A DNA stretch of 64,000 nt from Peptacetobacter sp900550335 (GCF_047528295.1 NZ_CP180001.1:1302001-1366000); one strand, 5' to 3'. Shown: positions 28,340 through 37,891, numbered from the stretch's first letter. Made by a program: numbers and translations. The notes: generated by a model from the letters alone, not told the origin.

Positions 28340-29092
28340 ATGAAATTTATATCGTGGAATGTTAATGGTCTTAGAGCCTGTGTAACAAAAGGATTTATGG
28401 ACTTTTTCAATGAAGTAGATGCAGATATATTCTGCCTACAGGAGACAAAATTACAGGAAGGGCAAATAGATTTAAATCCAGAAGGATACGAATCTTATTG
28501 GAATTATGCCGATAAAAAAGGATATTCTGGTACAGCTATATTTACAAAGAAAAAGCCTTTATCAGTAGCCTATGGAATGGGAATAGATGAACACGACCAT
28601 GAGGGTAGAGTAATAACATTAGAATTTGAAGACTTCTACTTTGTAACAGTGTACACTCCTAATTCTCAGACAGAGCTTAAAAGACTAGAATATAGAATGA
28701 AATGGGAAGATGATTTTAGAGATTATCTAAAAAATCTGGATTCTAAAAAGCCAGTAGTTATGTGTGGAGATTTAAATGTTGCACATAAAGAAATAGATTT
28801 AAAAAATCCTAAAACTAATAGAAAAAATGCAGGATTTACAGATGAAGAAAGAAATAAATTTACTGAGTTCTTAGAAAGTGGATTTATAGATACTTTTAGA
28901 TATTTCTACCCAGATGCTGAAGGAATGTACTCTTGGTGGTCATATAGATTTAATGCTAGAAAGAACAATGCTGGATGGCGTATAGACTATTTCTGTACAT
29001 CTGAAAGCATGAAAGATAGACTAGTAAGTGCAAAAATACACAATGAAGTTCTGGGTTCAGATCATTGTCCTGTAGAATTGGTTATAGAATAG
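28340..29092 (+). CDS. exoA: Exodeoxyribonuclease III / AP endonuclease
   Basis: This enzyme cuts DNA at abasic sites and removes 3' blocks during base-excision repair. The 250-residue protein has the family motifs ISWNVNGLRACV, DIFCLQETKLQ, MCGDLNVAH and the C-terminal NAGWRIDYFCTSE and LGSDHCPVEL with the catalytic Asp/His pair. It is probably co-transcribed with the GalT-like gene. Confidence 0.95.
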   Translation: MKFISWNVNGLRACVTKGFMDFFNEVDADIFCLQETKLQEGQIDLNPEGYESYWNYADKKGYSGTAIFTKKKPLSVAYGMGIDEHDHEGRVITLEFEDFYFVTVYTPNSQTELKRLEYRMKWEDDFRDYLKNLDSKKPVVMCGDLNVAHKEIDLKNPKTNRKNAGFTDEERNKFTEFLESGFIDTFRYFYPDAEGMYSWWSYRFNARKNNAGWRIDYFCTSESMKDRLVSAKIHNEVLGSDHCPVELVIE

Positions 29093-29131
29093 AAAGTACG
29101 TCATATAACGAACTATTAAGCAAAATAAAAT

Positions 29132-29169
29132 AAAAAAGAGATAGGTCTTGATTACCTGTCTCTTTTTTT
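29132..29169. terminator. Bidirectional terminator overlapping a minus-strand stop codon
   Basis: AAAGAGATAGGT pairs with ACCTGTCTCTTT, flanked by A-run and T-run. The stop codon of the convergent exonuclease gene (29152-29154) lies inside the structure. Confidence 0.82.
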
Positions 29170-29961
29170 ACGTCTTTTTAATCTTTTCTTTAAATTATGT
29201 CGTCTAAGAATTTCTTCATTGTTGACATTACCTTTTATATATTGCACCATGCTGAGAATTTTTTTCTCATCTTTAGATAGATTTCTGTTTAATATTTTAC
29301 AAAAATCATTGCATTCATCTAAAAAAGCATCCTCATCTAGTGGATCTAGGCCAAAAGATGAGCTATCTGACAAATTTGTATATAAATATATATTAGGTTT
29401 GATAGATTTAGGATTTATAGATGCAAAAACTTTGGCAGTATAATATGCATCATTTAAAGCATTATGATATGCAACGGAATCCTCAAGATTAAGGGCTATT
29501 ACAGCATTTTCAAGTCCGATAGATTGGGCAGTGGTGTGATTTATAAAATCAGATGCATAGTACTGAACATCTATGTACGATTTTGGAAGGGTTGAATCAG
29601 GTAGATTATGGTATTTTATATTTCTATAAAGCTCCCTTAAATCACTTTTTCCCCATACACAAAATATTGGGTCATCACTTGATACAAACTCTGTAAATTT
29701 TTTGAATGCTTCTTTAAAAGTTGGAGCATTCTCTAAATCTTCAATCTTAATTCCTGTAATTTTTGCCACATAAGGATGCATAGATGTATAAAGACAAGGC
29801 TTTATAAAAGTATCAAAGGCTGCAATTATATTGAAATTACTATCTAATTTAACAGCACCTAGTTGGATAATTTCAAAGGGACAGGCATTGTCAGAATAAG
29901 TCTTATTAGTCTTTTTATTGAATCCCTGATTAAACTCTAGGTCAAATACTATGTACTCCAT
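29152..29961 (-). CDS. DEDDh 3'-5' exonuclease (ERI-1/KapD-like)
   Basis: The 269-residue protein begins with the ExoI motif VFDLEFNQGF, carries CVWGKSDLRELYRN as ExoII region and ends the nuclease core with AYHNALNDAYYTA (ExoIII with His), the DEDDh pattern of RNase T/ERI-1-like exonucleases. A basic lysine/arginine-rich tail follows. The start is placed at ATG 29961 because GGAGG lies within the first codons of the longer frame. RNA or DNA preference is unknown. Confidence 0.85.
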   Translation of the reverse strand: MEYIVFDLEFNQGFNKKTNKTYSDNACPFEIIQLGAVKLDSNFNIIAAFDTFIKPCLYTSMHPYVAKITGIKIEDLENAPTFKEAFKKFTEFVSSDDPIFCVWGKSDLRELYRNIKYHNLPDSTLPKSYIDVQYYASDFINHTTAQSIGLENAVIALNLEDSVAYHNALNDAYYTAKVFASINPKSIKPNIYLYTNLSDSSSFGLDPLDEDAFLDECNDFCKILNRNLSKDEKKILSMVQYIKGNVNNEEILRRHNLKKRLKRRKKRDR

Positions 29962-30090
29962 CATAACCTCCATAAAATAATGAAATTAATATAATTAGTA
30001 TAATACAAAAAATGAAATCAGTAAATCAATAAAATAATTGTATTAGAAATATAAAAATAGAATACATTTATCAAAAGAGAATCTATTATG

Positions 30091-30104
30091 TGAAAACGTT
30101 GAAT
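30091..30104 (+). promoter_or_regulatory. cre-like site upstream of the glutamine synthetase promoter
   Basis: TGAAAACGTTGAAT matches 12 of 14 positions of the CcpA consensus TGWAANCGNTNWCA. It lies 12 nt before the predicted -35. Binding is inferred only. Confidence 0.3.
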
Positions 30105-30116
30105 TATCAAAAAATA

Positions 30117-30145
30117 TTGCAGATAATCTCTATATGTTATATAAT
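30117..30145 (+). promoter_or_regulatory. Predicted promoter of the glutamine synthetase gene
   Basis: TTGCAG (30117-30122), 17 nt and TATAAT (30140-30145), about 97 nt before the start codon. Confidence 0.6.
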
Positions 30146-30241
30146 AAGAAAATAAAAAACACGAATATTTTTTTGGTGATATAAAAAAAAGTACAGAAAA
30201 ACCATAAATAAAAAACACTTTAAGGAAAAGAGGGTCATGAT

Positions 30242-32143
30242 ATGGGAAAAGAACTACTATACACAATAGAAAAAAATGAACACACAAAGGAAGATATTAA
30301 AAGAATACTTGAAGAAAATCCTAATATAAAATTTGTATCATTAATGGGGGTTGACCTTGGGGGAAATGCAACTGATGAAAAAATACCAGTTAAATTTTTA
30401 CTTGATGATATAGATGATTTCTTAGCATCAGCAGTACAGACTGATGGTTCAAGTGTTGAGCTTTACAATATAGCAACATTAAATAATGCAAAAGTAGACC
30501 TTATGCCAGACAGAAACTGTAGATGGTATGTAGACTACAATATGGAATTTATAGATGATGAAACAGGATTACCTGTAGGTACATTAAAAATACCTGCATT
30601 TTTAATACACGATAATAAAAAAGTATGCTCAAGAGGTATACTTCAGAAAGCAGACAAATATTTTAAAGAATCTTTAATGGATGTATTTAGAACATATCCA
30701 AAAGTATTAGAAAACTTAGGAATAGAATCAGCAGATGAGATAGAAGAAGTTGGACTTACTGCAGCAACTGAGCTTGAATTCTGGGTAAATACTCCAGAGG
30801 ATAAGGCAGACCTTGAAAAATTATACACTTCTCAGAGTTTAAAAGAGCAGTATTGGAAGAGAACTCACGGTGTAATAAGAACTTGCCTAGAGGAATCATT
30901 AATAATACTTGGAAAAATGGGAATAGAACCTGAAATGGCTCATAAAGAAGTTGGTGGTATACCAAGCTCTATAAGTATAGAAGGTAAGACTAACCACGCC
31001 ATGGAGCAGCTAGAAATATCTTGGAAGTTCTCTACACCACTACAGGCTGCAGACAACGAGCTACTAGTTAGAGATGTAGTAGAAGATGTATTTACTGCAC
31101 ATGGGCTAGAAGTTACATTTAAAGCTAAACCAATAGATGGTGTTGCTGGAAATGGTGGACACACTCACTTTGGAGTAAGTGTATTGCTAAAGAACGGAAA
31201 AAGACAGAACGTATTTGCTCCAGTAGATATGAAAAGCGACTATCTAAGTATAGCTGGATATGGAGCACTTATGGGTATGCTTTACAATTATGAAATTATA
31301 AATCCATTTGTTACATCATCAATAGACGGATTCAACAGATTAGTACCTGGATTTGAAGCTCCTATATGTATAGTTACTTCTTTAGGACATAGTTATGAAC
31401 AGCCTTCAAGAAACAGATCTGTTTTAGTAGGTTTAATAAGAGATATGAGAAACCCTAAAACATTGAGATTTGAGCTTAGATCTCCAAACCCATTATCAAA
31501 TAAATACCTTGTTATAGCAGCAGGATACCAGGCAATGATAGAAGGTATAAGAGCAGCTGCTGAAAGTGGATTTGGCCCAAAAGAATTAGAAAAAGAATTA
31601 TCTAAACAGCCAGGTGAAGAAGGATTTTACTTAGAAAAAGATAGAGCGTATAGAGATGAACACGATATATTTGAATACTATAGTGAAGAAGAAAGAAGAA
31701 AAAGATTCGGAAATCCTCCTGCTACAGTATTTGAAAATATGAAAAATATAGAAAAATTCTCATATAAGTTAAAATGTTTAAAACAGGGTAATGTATTTAC
31801 TGATGCTGTTATACAGTCATTCAAGGTTGGAGCTGTGGATAAATGGCAGAAAAAATTAAAAACAAGATTAATAGAGCAGAATATAACTAGAATAAGAGCT
31901 CTTAAAAAGCTTCATACACCAGAAAATATGGATGCAATAGATGAAGTTATATGGAAATCAATATCAGATATGAAATATGATTTAATGAAGGATACTCTTA
32001 CAAAAGAGTCTTTATTTACTAGAGTTAGAAATGCTGTTGATAATAAAGAATATGCAGAAGCATCAAGACTTCAGTTAGAAATGAAACGTAAGATGAACGA
32101 TATAGAGCAACTATATCTTAAATATAAAAAGAATATATATTAA
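30242..32143 (+). CDS. glnA: Glutamine synthetase family protein with long C-terminal extension
   Basis: The 633-residue protein carries the glutamine synthetase active-site landmarks: TDGSSVELYN, ATELEFWV, HKEVGG, KPIDGVAGNGGHTHFG and RNPKTLRFELRSPNP. It is longer than GSI (about 450) and shorter than GSIII (about 700). Between the two metal-binding glutamates there is an insertion of about 16 residues (GIPSSISIEGKTNHAM), and after about residue 480 a helical charged tail. It probably makes glutamine from glutamate and ammonia, but the altered active-site region leaves substrate open. Monocistronic, with a terminator downstream. Confidence 0.85.
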   Translation: MGKELLYTIEKNEHTKEDIKRILEENPNIKFVSLMGVDLGGNATDEKIPVKFLLDDIDDFLASAVQTDGSSVELYNIATLNNAKVDLMPDRNCRWYVDYNMEFIDDETGLPVGTLKIPAFLIHDNKKVCSRGILQKADKYFKESLMDVFRTYPKVLENLGIESADEIEEVGLTAATELEFWVNTPEDKADLEKLYTSQSLKEQYWKRTHGVIRTCLEESLIILGKMGIEPEMAHKEVGGIPSSISIEGKTNHAMEQLEISWKFSTPLQAADNELLVRDVVEDVFTAHGLEVTFKAKPIDGVAGNGGHTHFGVSVLLKNGKRQNVFAPVDMKSDYLSIAGYGALMGMLYNYEIINPFVTSSIDGFNRLVPGFEAPICIVTSLGHSYEQPSRNRSVLVGLIRDMRNPKTLRFELRSPNPLSNKYLVIAAGYQAMIEGIRAAAESGFGPKELEKELSKQPGEEGFYLEKDRAYRDEHDIFEYYSEEERRKRFGNPPATVFENMKNIEKFSYKLKCLKQGNVFTDAVIQSFKVGAVDKWQKKLKTRLIEQNITRIRALKKLHTPENMDAIDEVIWKSISDMKYDLMKDTLTKESLFTRVRNAVDNKEYAEASRLQLEMKRKMNDIEQLYLKYKKNIY

Positions 32144-32166
32144 TATAGTTAATAATTAGTATAGTT

Positions 32167-32200
32167 AAGAGATGTCTAAATTTTTGAGGGCATCTCTTTT
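32167..32200 (+). terminator. Terminator after the glutamine synthetase gene
   Basis: AAGAGATG pairs with CATCTCTT followed by T; similar in sequence to the terminator after pnp. Confidence 0.8.
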
Positions 32201-32237
32201 ATATTAAATAATATTTAAGATAAAAATTAGTGAGTAT

Positions 32238-32267
32238 AAAAAAAGACTGCTAAAAACAGTCTTTTTT
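32238..32267. terminator. Terminator of the minus-strand glycosyltransferase gene
   Basis: Stem AAAGACTG/CAGTCTTT with A-run and T-run on either side; functional on both strands. Confidence 0.82.
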
Positions 32268-32269
32268 GT

Positions 32270-33400
32270 TTATTTATTATATTTTTCTAATAGTTGTTCT
32301 AAATATAGGGCGATGTTTTCTGGATATATTGTTTTTCTGAACTGTTCTATGTTGTTGTTCATAAAAGATAGTATAGAATCAAAATCACCAGATGCGATAT
32401 TTTTAAGCGTATCTTTTAAATCTTTTTCATCGCTATACATAATACCTATACCTTTATCTATAATGAATTTTCCGTTTTCTATTTCTTGACCTAGCTTAGG
32501 TATTTTAACCATAAGAGGAGTTTTTGTATATATAGCTTCAAAAAGAGTTGCTCCACCAGGTTTTGTCATCATTAAATCATGATTTTTTAATAACTCATCC
32601 ATGTTATTTACATATCCTAAAACATTTATATTTTTAAGCGGTTTCTTTTCTATAAGATTATCGTATAATTTTTTGTTAGTTCCTGTAACTATAGTAACCT
32701 CGATTTTATTTTTTGAATCCTCAGATATAAACTCATCAATCCATCTCATAAAATCTTCTGATATATCAAACAGTCCACGACCTCCACCTAGGATAATTAT
32801 TCTATATTTTCCTGGGAAATGTTCTTTTTCTTCAACTCTGAATTTACTACTTATAGGCACTCCAACAACTTCAACCTTGTCTGGAGAAATTCCCCTCTGC
32901 ATAAATCTATTTTTTATTTCAATAGATGGAACAAAATACAGCTCTGTATTTTCAAAAATCCACTCCATACTATCGACAACATCTGTAATTACTGTTGCAG
33001 CGGGTATAAAATAACCTTCATCAGAATTTCTGAAGTTATTTACACATGCAGCTGCTAGAGGAAATGTTGAAATTATAAGGTCTGGATTTAAATCCTCTAT
33101 AAATTTAGATAACTTTGGTGTATAAACTTTATGAGCTATATCGTACTTTGAAGAGAAGGATTTTTTTAAATAATAGTAACAGTTATATAATTCTGGTGTA
33201 TATTTTGTATTATTTTCATAGAATTTTACCATAGGCTTATTTAGCTTTGGAACACTTGCATCTATGAAGTTTCTTATTACTATATTTACATTTTCATCAT
33301 CTTTTAAAATAGCATCTCTTATAGCATTGGCAGCACTTACATGTCCAGCACCAAACCCAGCAGTAAGAATAAGTATTGTTTTACCTGAAAGAATAGACAA
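32270..33400 (-). CDS. MGDG synthase-like glycosyltransferase (GT28, UgtP-related)
   Basis: The 376-residue protein has the MGDG-synthase N-terminal signature ILTAGFGAGHVSAANAI and the GT28-type C-terminal donor site TKPGGATLFEAIYTKTPLM. Such enzymes transfer glucose or galactose to diacylglycerol to form membrane glycolipid and, in Bacillus, the anchor of lipoteichoic acid. The sugar cannot be read here. It lies 27 nt after pdxY on the same strand and is probably co-transcribed. Confidence 0.85.
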   Translation of the reverse strand: MSILSGKTILILTAGFGAGHVSAANAIRDAILKDDENVNIVIRNFIDASVPKLNKPMVKFYENNTKYTPELYNCYYYLKKSFSSKYDIAHKVYTPKLSKFIEDLNPDLIISTFPLAAACVNNFRNSDEGYFIPAATVITDVVDSMEWIFENTELYFVPSIEIKNRFMQRGISPDKVEVVGVPISSKFRVEEKEHFPGKYRIIILGGGRGLFDISEDFMRWIDEFISEDSKNKIEVTIVTGTNKKLYDNLIEKKPLKNINVLGYVNNMDELLKNHDLMMTKPGGATLFEAIYTKTPLMVKIPKLGQEIENGKFIIDKGIGIMYSDEKDLKDTLKNIASGDFDSILSFMNNNIEQFRKTIYPENIALYLEQLLEKYNK

Positions 33401-33427
33401 TTTATCACCCCTAACTCATAAAATTTA

Positions 33428-34291
33428 TTATTTAGTCATTTTTTCTCTTTCAAAAACTTCTGCACCTAACTTTGTTAAATCCTGTAAATAATATTCAAAC
33501 ATAACCCCGTCATTTCTACTTATATCGAAATTAGAAGTATATTCTATTGCATTTGTAACGAAATCTACCGCAGTATTTACAGCAAACTCAAAATCAAATC
33601 CACCTGTAATCATTCCACTCACAATAGATGCGAAAATATCGCCAGTTCCACTATAAGATGATTTTAGGTAGTCCTTTGATATAAATGTCTTTTTATCTGT
33701 ATCTTTGTCGTATACAAAATTTGTTATTGTTTTTTTATTATCTTCATGTATTCCTGTTATTACGACCTTTGAAGGCCCCATATCAGATATTTGTTTAGCT
33801 ATATCTTCAATATCGGCTCTACTTAGATTATCGTACTCATTTGATCTACCAGTAAGGAGACATGCCTCTGTTATATTAGGTGTTGTTAAATCAGCAAGCT
33901 TAACCAATTCTTTTATCTCATGAATTATTTTTTCTGAGAAAACAGAATATATTTGCCCTTCATCTCCCATAACAGGGTCTACAACAATAAAAGCGTTTGG
34001 ATTTTTAGATATAAATTCTATAACAAGGTCTATCTGCTCTATAGAACCTAAAAATCCACTGTAAATTGTATCAAAAGAAAGATTTAATTTTTTCCATGTA
34101 TCTGTATAATTTTTCATTTCAGATGTGAAATCCAAAAATGTAAAGTGTGGATAACCAGTCTGAGATGAAAGAATAGCTGTTGGAAGAGGGCAGCATTGTA
34201 CTCCTAACGCTGAAATTATAGGTATAGCAACTGTAAGTGAACATTTGCCAATTCCTGAAAGATCGTTGATTGCTGCAATTTTTTTCTGCAT
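33428..34291 (-). CDS. pdxY: Pyridoxal/pyridoxamine kinase
   Basis: The 287-residue ribokinase-fold protein matches the PdxY/PdxK family. It has AINDLSGIGKCSLTVAIPI at the N-terminus, LSSQTGYPHFTF, VVDPVMGDEGQIY, and the catalytic-base segment SYSGTGDIFASIVSG. It would phosphorylate pyridoxal to the PLP cofactor. AGGAGG precedes the ATG. A ThiD-like role is less likely because of the SSQTGY pattern. Confidence 0.88.
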   Translation of the reverse strand: MQKKIAAINDLSGIGKCSLTVAIPIISALGVQCCPLPTAILSSQTGYPHFTFLDFTSEMKNYTDTWKKLNLSFDTIYSGFLGSIEQIDLVIEFISKNPNAFIVVDPVMGDEGQIYSVFSEKIIHEIKELVKLADLTTPNITEACLLTGRSNEYDNLSRADIEDIAKQISDMGPSKVVITGIHEDNKKTITNFVYDKDTDKKTFISKDYLKSSYSGTGDIFASIVSGMITGGFDFEFAVNTAVDFVTNAIEYTSNFDISRNDGVMFEYYLQDLTKLGAEVFEREKMTK

Positions 34292-34466
34292 TTTATCCTC
34301 CTAAATATTTTTCTTAACAATAATATTATCATACTATATAAGCCTCTTAAATTCAATTTTAAAGACGATTTGATTATGTAAAATAAAAAAATATTGTATG
34401 ACGATGATATAATAACATAAAATTAAAATATATGTTGAAAATTTATTATAAAACTATAAATGTATG

Positions 34467-34504
34467 AATACATTGCAAATACATTAAAAAAAGTTAAATA
34501 CATT
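34467..34504 (+). repeat. Three AATACATT direct repeats upstream of the csp promoter
   Basis: Copies start at 34467, 34478 and 34497, so spacings are 11 and 19 nt. The last ends 24 nt before the predicted -35. Could be an operator, or chance in A/T-rich DNA. Confidence 0.4.
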
Positions 34505-34527
34505 AAAAATCAGAAAATAAATAATAT

Positions 34528-34556
34528 TTGACATAAAAGCAAGTTGTATGTTAATA
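34528..34556 (+). promoter_or_regulatory. Predicted cold-shock gene promoter
   Basis: A consensus TTGACA (34528-34533), 17 nt and TTAATA (34551-34556). The resulting leader of about 105 nt is long, as is common for cold-shock mRNAs. Confidence 0.6.
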
Positions 34557-34667
34557 TTAGATATAGGCTTATTTAGTTGATATTTATTTAATGCTTATTT
34601 TATAAAATTATTGAATAAATATAATTAAATAGCTTAAGTGTTTTAGTTCTAGGAGGATTTACTAATT

Positions 34668-34868
34668 ATGAAAACTGGTGTAGTAAAATGGTTTAACAAC
34701 GAAAAAGGATTTGGATTTATATCTGTAGAAGGAGAAGACGATGTATTCGTACATTTCTCAGCTATACAGACTGAAGGATACAAATCATTAGAAGAAGGAC
34801 AGAAAGTTGAATTTGAAGTAGTAGACGGAGCAAAAGGACCTCAGGCTGCTAATGTAGTTAAATTATAA
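34668..34868 (+). CDS. Cold-shock protein (CspA family)
   Basis: The 66-residue single OB-fold protein has RNP1 as KGFGFISV and RNP2 as DVFVHFSAI, with the usual WFNNEKGFGF start. It binds single-stranded RNA/DNA and acts as an RNA chaperone. TAGGAGG precedes the ATG. All glutamines use CAG, consistent with abundant expression. A terminator follows at 34917, so it is monocistronic. Confidence 0.96.
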   Translation: MKTGVVKWFNNEKGFGFISVEGEDDVFVHFSAIQTEGYKSLEEGQKVEFEVVDGAKGPQAANVVKL

Positions 34869-34916
34869 TAATAATTTGGATTATGAATAAATTCATATAG
34901 ATTGGTTCGATATTCT

Positions 34917-34949
34917 AAAAAAAGAAACTACTGTGTAGTTTCTTTTTTT
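34917..34949 (+). terminator. Terminator after the cold-shock gene
   Basis: Stem AAAGAAACTAC/GTAGTTTCTTT followed by T. Confidence 0.87.
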
Positions 34950-35158
34950 ATTGTAAAAAATCATAATTAGATTTCTAAAATATTTTAATAATTAAAATTA
35001 AATGACAATAAATTAATACAAAAATTATAGAGAATATGATAGAATATATATGACTATACAGACTGAAAAAAACGATTTTTGTTAATAAAATAAAGTAATA
35101 TTATCAGTTGTAAAATTTAAAAGTTTAAGTTGTGAAAAGATTGGAAGGAGAGGGTATT

Positions 35159-35584
35159 ATGAACGTATTGTTCTTTTTAACTCCAAAAACTGATGTAGCA
35201 TATGTATATGAGGATGATTCATTGAGACAGGTTATGGAAAAGATGGATTATTATAAATACTCTGCTGTTCCCATATTAGGTGAAGATGGTAAATACAAAG
35301 GAACTATAACAGAGGGAGACTTGTTATGGAAGATAAAACAGGATGGCAAGTTTGATATTAAGGAGATGGAAGATATATCTGTCATGAGTATAGACAGAAG
35401 AGTAGAAAACATAACTGTAAACATCAATAAAAATATTGAAGAACTTGTTCTTAAATTGATGGATCAAAACTTTATACCTGTTGTCGATGATGACGATATA
35501 TTTATAGGAATAGTAAAAAGAAGAGATATTATAGAGTATTTCTTTAATAGAGATATAAAAAATCATGAGATTGAAGAAATATAA
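35159..35584 (+). CDS. CBS-domain pair protein
   Basis: The 141-residue protein is little more than two CBS motifs: residues about 1-60 (MEKMDYYKYSAVPILGEDGKY, then GTITEGDLLW) and about 80-135 (LMDQNFIPVVDDDDIFIGIV, then KRRDIIEYF). CBS pairs bind adenine nucleotides or similar ligands and regulate partners. ATG 35159 is favoured by GGAAGGAGAGG just upstream; the longer frame from GTG 35132 has no site. The partner is not evident from the neighbours. Confidence 0.85.
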   Translation: MNVLFFLTPKTDVAYVYEDDSLRQVMEKMDYYKYSAVPILGEDGKYKGTITEGDLLWKIKQDGKFDIKEMEDISVMSIDRRVENITVNINKNIEELVLKLMDQNFIPVVDDDDIFIGIVKRRDIIEYFFNRDIKNHEIEEI

Positions 35585-35597
35585 ATAAAATATAAAT

Positions 35598-35629
35598 AAA
35601 AATGGAGCTTTTTTAAGCTCTATTTTTTT
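35598..35629 (+). terminator. Terminator after the CBS gene
   Basis: A GGAGCTT/AAGCTCT stem followed by seven T. Confidence 0.8.
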
Positions 35630-35718
35630 GTTCAAATATAAAAACTTGTAAAAATATCTATTTTTTAGAGTTTTTACAGAAATAATATTAAATAGATAAA
35701 AAAGATATACTAATAGAG

Positions 35719-35747
35719 TTATTTTAGAGAATAAAGTATGCTATAAT
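35719..35747 (+). promoter_or_regulatory. Predicted fbp promoter with extended -10
   Basis: TTATTT (35719-35724), 17 nt and TATAAT (35742-35747), preceded by TGC, an extended -10 arrangement. Confidence 0.5.
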
Positions 35748-35779
35748 ATATAATAAAGTTGAAAAATGGAGGGGGACCA

Positions 35780-37774
35780 ATGAAAAAAATAAACAATATA
35801 TCTGATAGAGAGCTATATGAAAAAATGGATTACTTAAAGTTGCTTTCAAAGCTTTATCCAAATATATCTAAGGCCAGTACAGAAATAATAAACCTAGAGG
35901 CCATATTAAACCTTCCAAAGGGGACAGAACACTTTATAACAGATATACATGGTGAGTATGAACCTTTTGTCCATGTACTAAAAAATGGATCTGGTGTTAT
36001 AAAAAGAAAGATTGATGAGTTATTTGACGGTGAGCTAATGGAGGAAGAAAAGAAAAGATTAGCTACATTAGTATATTATCCAGAGCAAAAACTTGAATAT
36101 ATAGAAAAAGAAGCAGAAAATATAGATGATTTTTATAGAATAAATATGTATAGATTAATAAAATTATGTAAATATGCATCTAGTAAGTATACAAGATCTA
36201 AGGTAAGAAAATTATTACCTGATGATTTTAAATATATAATAGAAGAGTTACTTCATGAGCATATGAATAGCGAACATAAAGAAAAATACTATAAAAGTAT
36301 AATTGAAACAATAATAGAAACAGATAGAGCAAAAGATTTTATAATAGCTATTTCTGAATTAATACAAAAGTTAGTAGTTGATAGACTTCATGTAATAGGT
36401 GATATATTTGATAGAGGACCTAGACCAGATATTATAGTAGACAAACTTATGCAGCATCACTGTGTAGATATACAGTGGGGAAATCACGATATTTTATGGA
36501 TGGGTGCGGCTTCAGGAGAAAAGACTTGTGTTGCAAATGCACTTAGAATATCAGCTAGATATGCAAACTTAGATGTTGTTGAAGATATATACGGAATAAA
36601 TTTACTTCCTTTAGCAACTTTTGCAATATCTACATATGGAGATGACCCTTGCCTAGAATTTATGCCTAAAATAGGAGATGAAGAAGTATCTACTACAGAA
36701 AAAACTCTAATGGCTAAAATGCATAAGGCTATAAGTATAATACAGTTTAAATTAGAGGGAGAAGTAATAAACAGAAGACCTGAATTTGAGATGAGTCATA
36801 GATTATTACTTAATAAGATAGATTACGAAAGAGGAACTATAAATTTAAAAGGAAAAGAATATAATTTAAAAGATACTAATTTCCCAACTATAGACCCTAA
36901 AGATCCGTATAAGCTTACTCCTGAAGAAAGAGATGTTATAGAAAAGGTTACAAGATCTTTTAGAACTAGCGATAAGTTACAGAGACATGTAGAATTTCTA
37001 TTCTCTAAAGGAAGTATATTCTTAAAAGTAAATTCAAATTTACTTATACATGCATGTATACCTCTTAATGCGGATGGAAGCTTTATGTCTATGAAATTAA
37101 AAGGAAAAGAGTACTCTGGAAGAGAGCTTATGATACAGATGGAAAATATAGCTCGAGAAGGATTTATATCTAGAGATTCAGATCCAGATAAACAGTATGG
37201 ACAGGATATAATGTGGTACATGTGGACAGGAAAATGCTCATCTTTATTTGGAAAAGATGATATGACTACATTTGAAAGATATTTTATAGCAGAAAAAGAA
37301 ACTCATGTAGAAAATAAAAACCCATACTACACACTTAGAGAAGACGAGGATATTTGTAAAAAACTATTTGATGAGTTTGAACTTGATATAAATGATTCAC
37401 ATATAATAAATGGACATGTTCCTGTAAAATCTAAGAGTGGAGAAAGTCCAATAAAGGCAAATGGAAAGATTCTTGTAATAGATGGTGGATTTTCAAAGGC
37501 ATATCAAGACAAAACTGGTATTGCTGGATATACATTAATATATAATTCAAAAACTATGCAGTTAGTATCACATCAGCCATTTAGCTCAATGGAGGAAGCT
37601 ATTTGTGATGAAAATGACATAATATCTACAACTGTTGTCGTTGAGCACAAGGCAGAAAGAAAAATGGTGAGGGATACAGATGAAGGTAAGAGAATGCAAA
37701 ATGAAATAGATGAATTGAAAATGTTATTAAAGGCTTACCAGAAAGGTTTAATAAAACAGAAATATAATATGTAA
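35780..37774 (+). CDS. fbp: Fructose-1,6-bisphosphatase, class III
   Basis: This enzyme converts fructose-1,6-bisphosphate to fructose-6-phosphate in gluconeogenesis. The 664-residue product has the calcineurin-like metal motifs TDIHGEYEPF, VIGDIFDRGPRPD, WGNHDILWMGA, and INGHVPVKSKSGE, and a length typical of the Firmicute class III enzyme. ATG 35780 follows GGAGGGGG. The enzyme class is distinct from FbpA and GlpX. Confidence 0.95.
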   Translation: MKKINNISDRELYEKMDYLKLLSKLYPNISKASTEIINLEAILNLPKGTEHFITDIHGEYEPFVHVLKNGSGVIKRKIDELFDGELMEEEKKRLATLVYYPEQKLEYIEKEAENIDDFYRINMYRLIKLCKYASSKYTRSKVRKLLPDDFKYIIEELLHEHMNSEHKEKYYKSIIETIIETDRAKDFIIAISELIQKLVVDRLHVIGDIFDRGPRPDIIVDKLMQHHCVDIQWGNHDILWMGAASGEKTCVANALRISARYANLDVVEDIYGINLLPLATFAISTYGDDPCLEFMPKIGDEEVSTTEKTLMAKMHKAISIIQFKLEGEVINRRPEFEMSHRLLLNKIDYERGTINLKGKEYNLKDTNFPTIDPKDPYKLTPEERDVIEKVTRSFRTSDKLQRHVEFLFSKGSIFLKVNSNLLIHACIPLNADGSFMSMKLKGKEYSGRELMIQMENIAREGFISRDSDPDKQYGQDIMWYMWTGKCSSLFGKDDMTTFERYFIAEKETHVENKNPYYTLREDEDICKKLFDEFELDINDSHIINGHVPVKSKSGESPIKANGKILVIDGGFSKAYQDKTGIAGYTLIYNSKTMQLVSHQPFSSMEEAICDENDIISTTVVVEHKAERKMVRDTDEGKRMQNEIDELKMLLKAYQKGLIKQKYNM

Positions 37775-37891
37775 AAATACAACGAGATAACTTTAAAAAA
37801 TATATCTTATATATAATATTTAAAAGTAAATAAAAAGATTTAGTGTATAAACTTTAATATAGTTTTTATCTATAGTGCTATAGTTTTTTTA

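Larger units (their letters stand above)
34292..34667. other. Intergenic region with csp promoter, leader and repeats
   Basis: It holds the promoter at 34528-34556 and a leader of about 105 nt. Three copies of AATACATT lie at 34467-34474, 34478-34485 and 34497-34504. No T-run hairpin or frame with a good start was seen. Confidence 0.5.
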
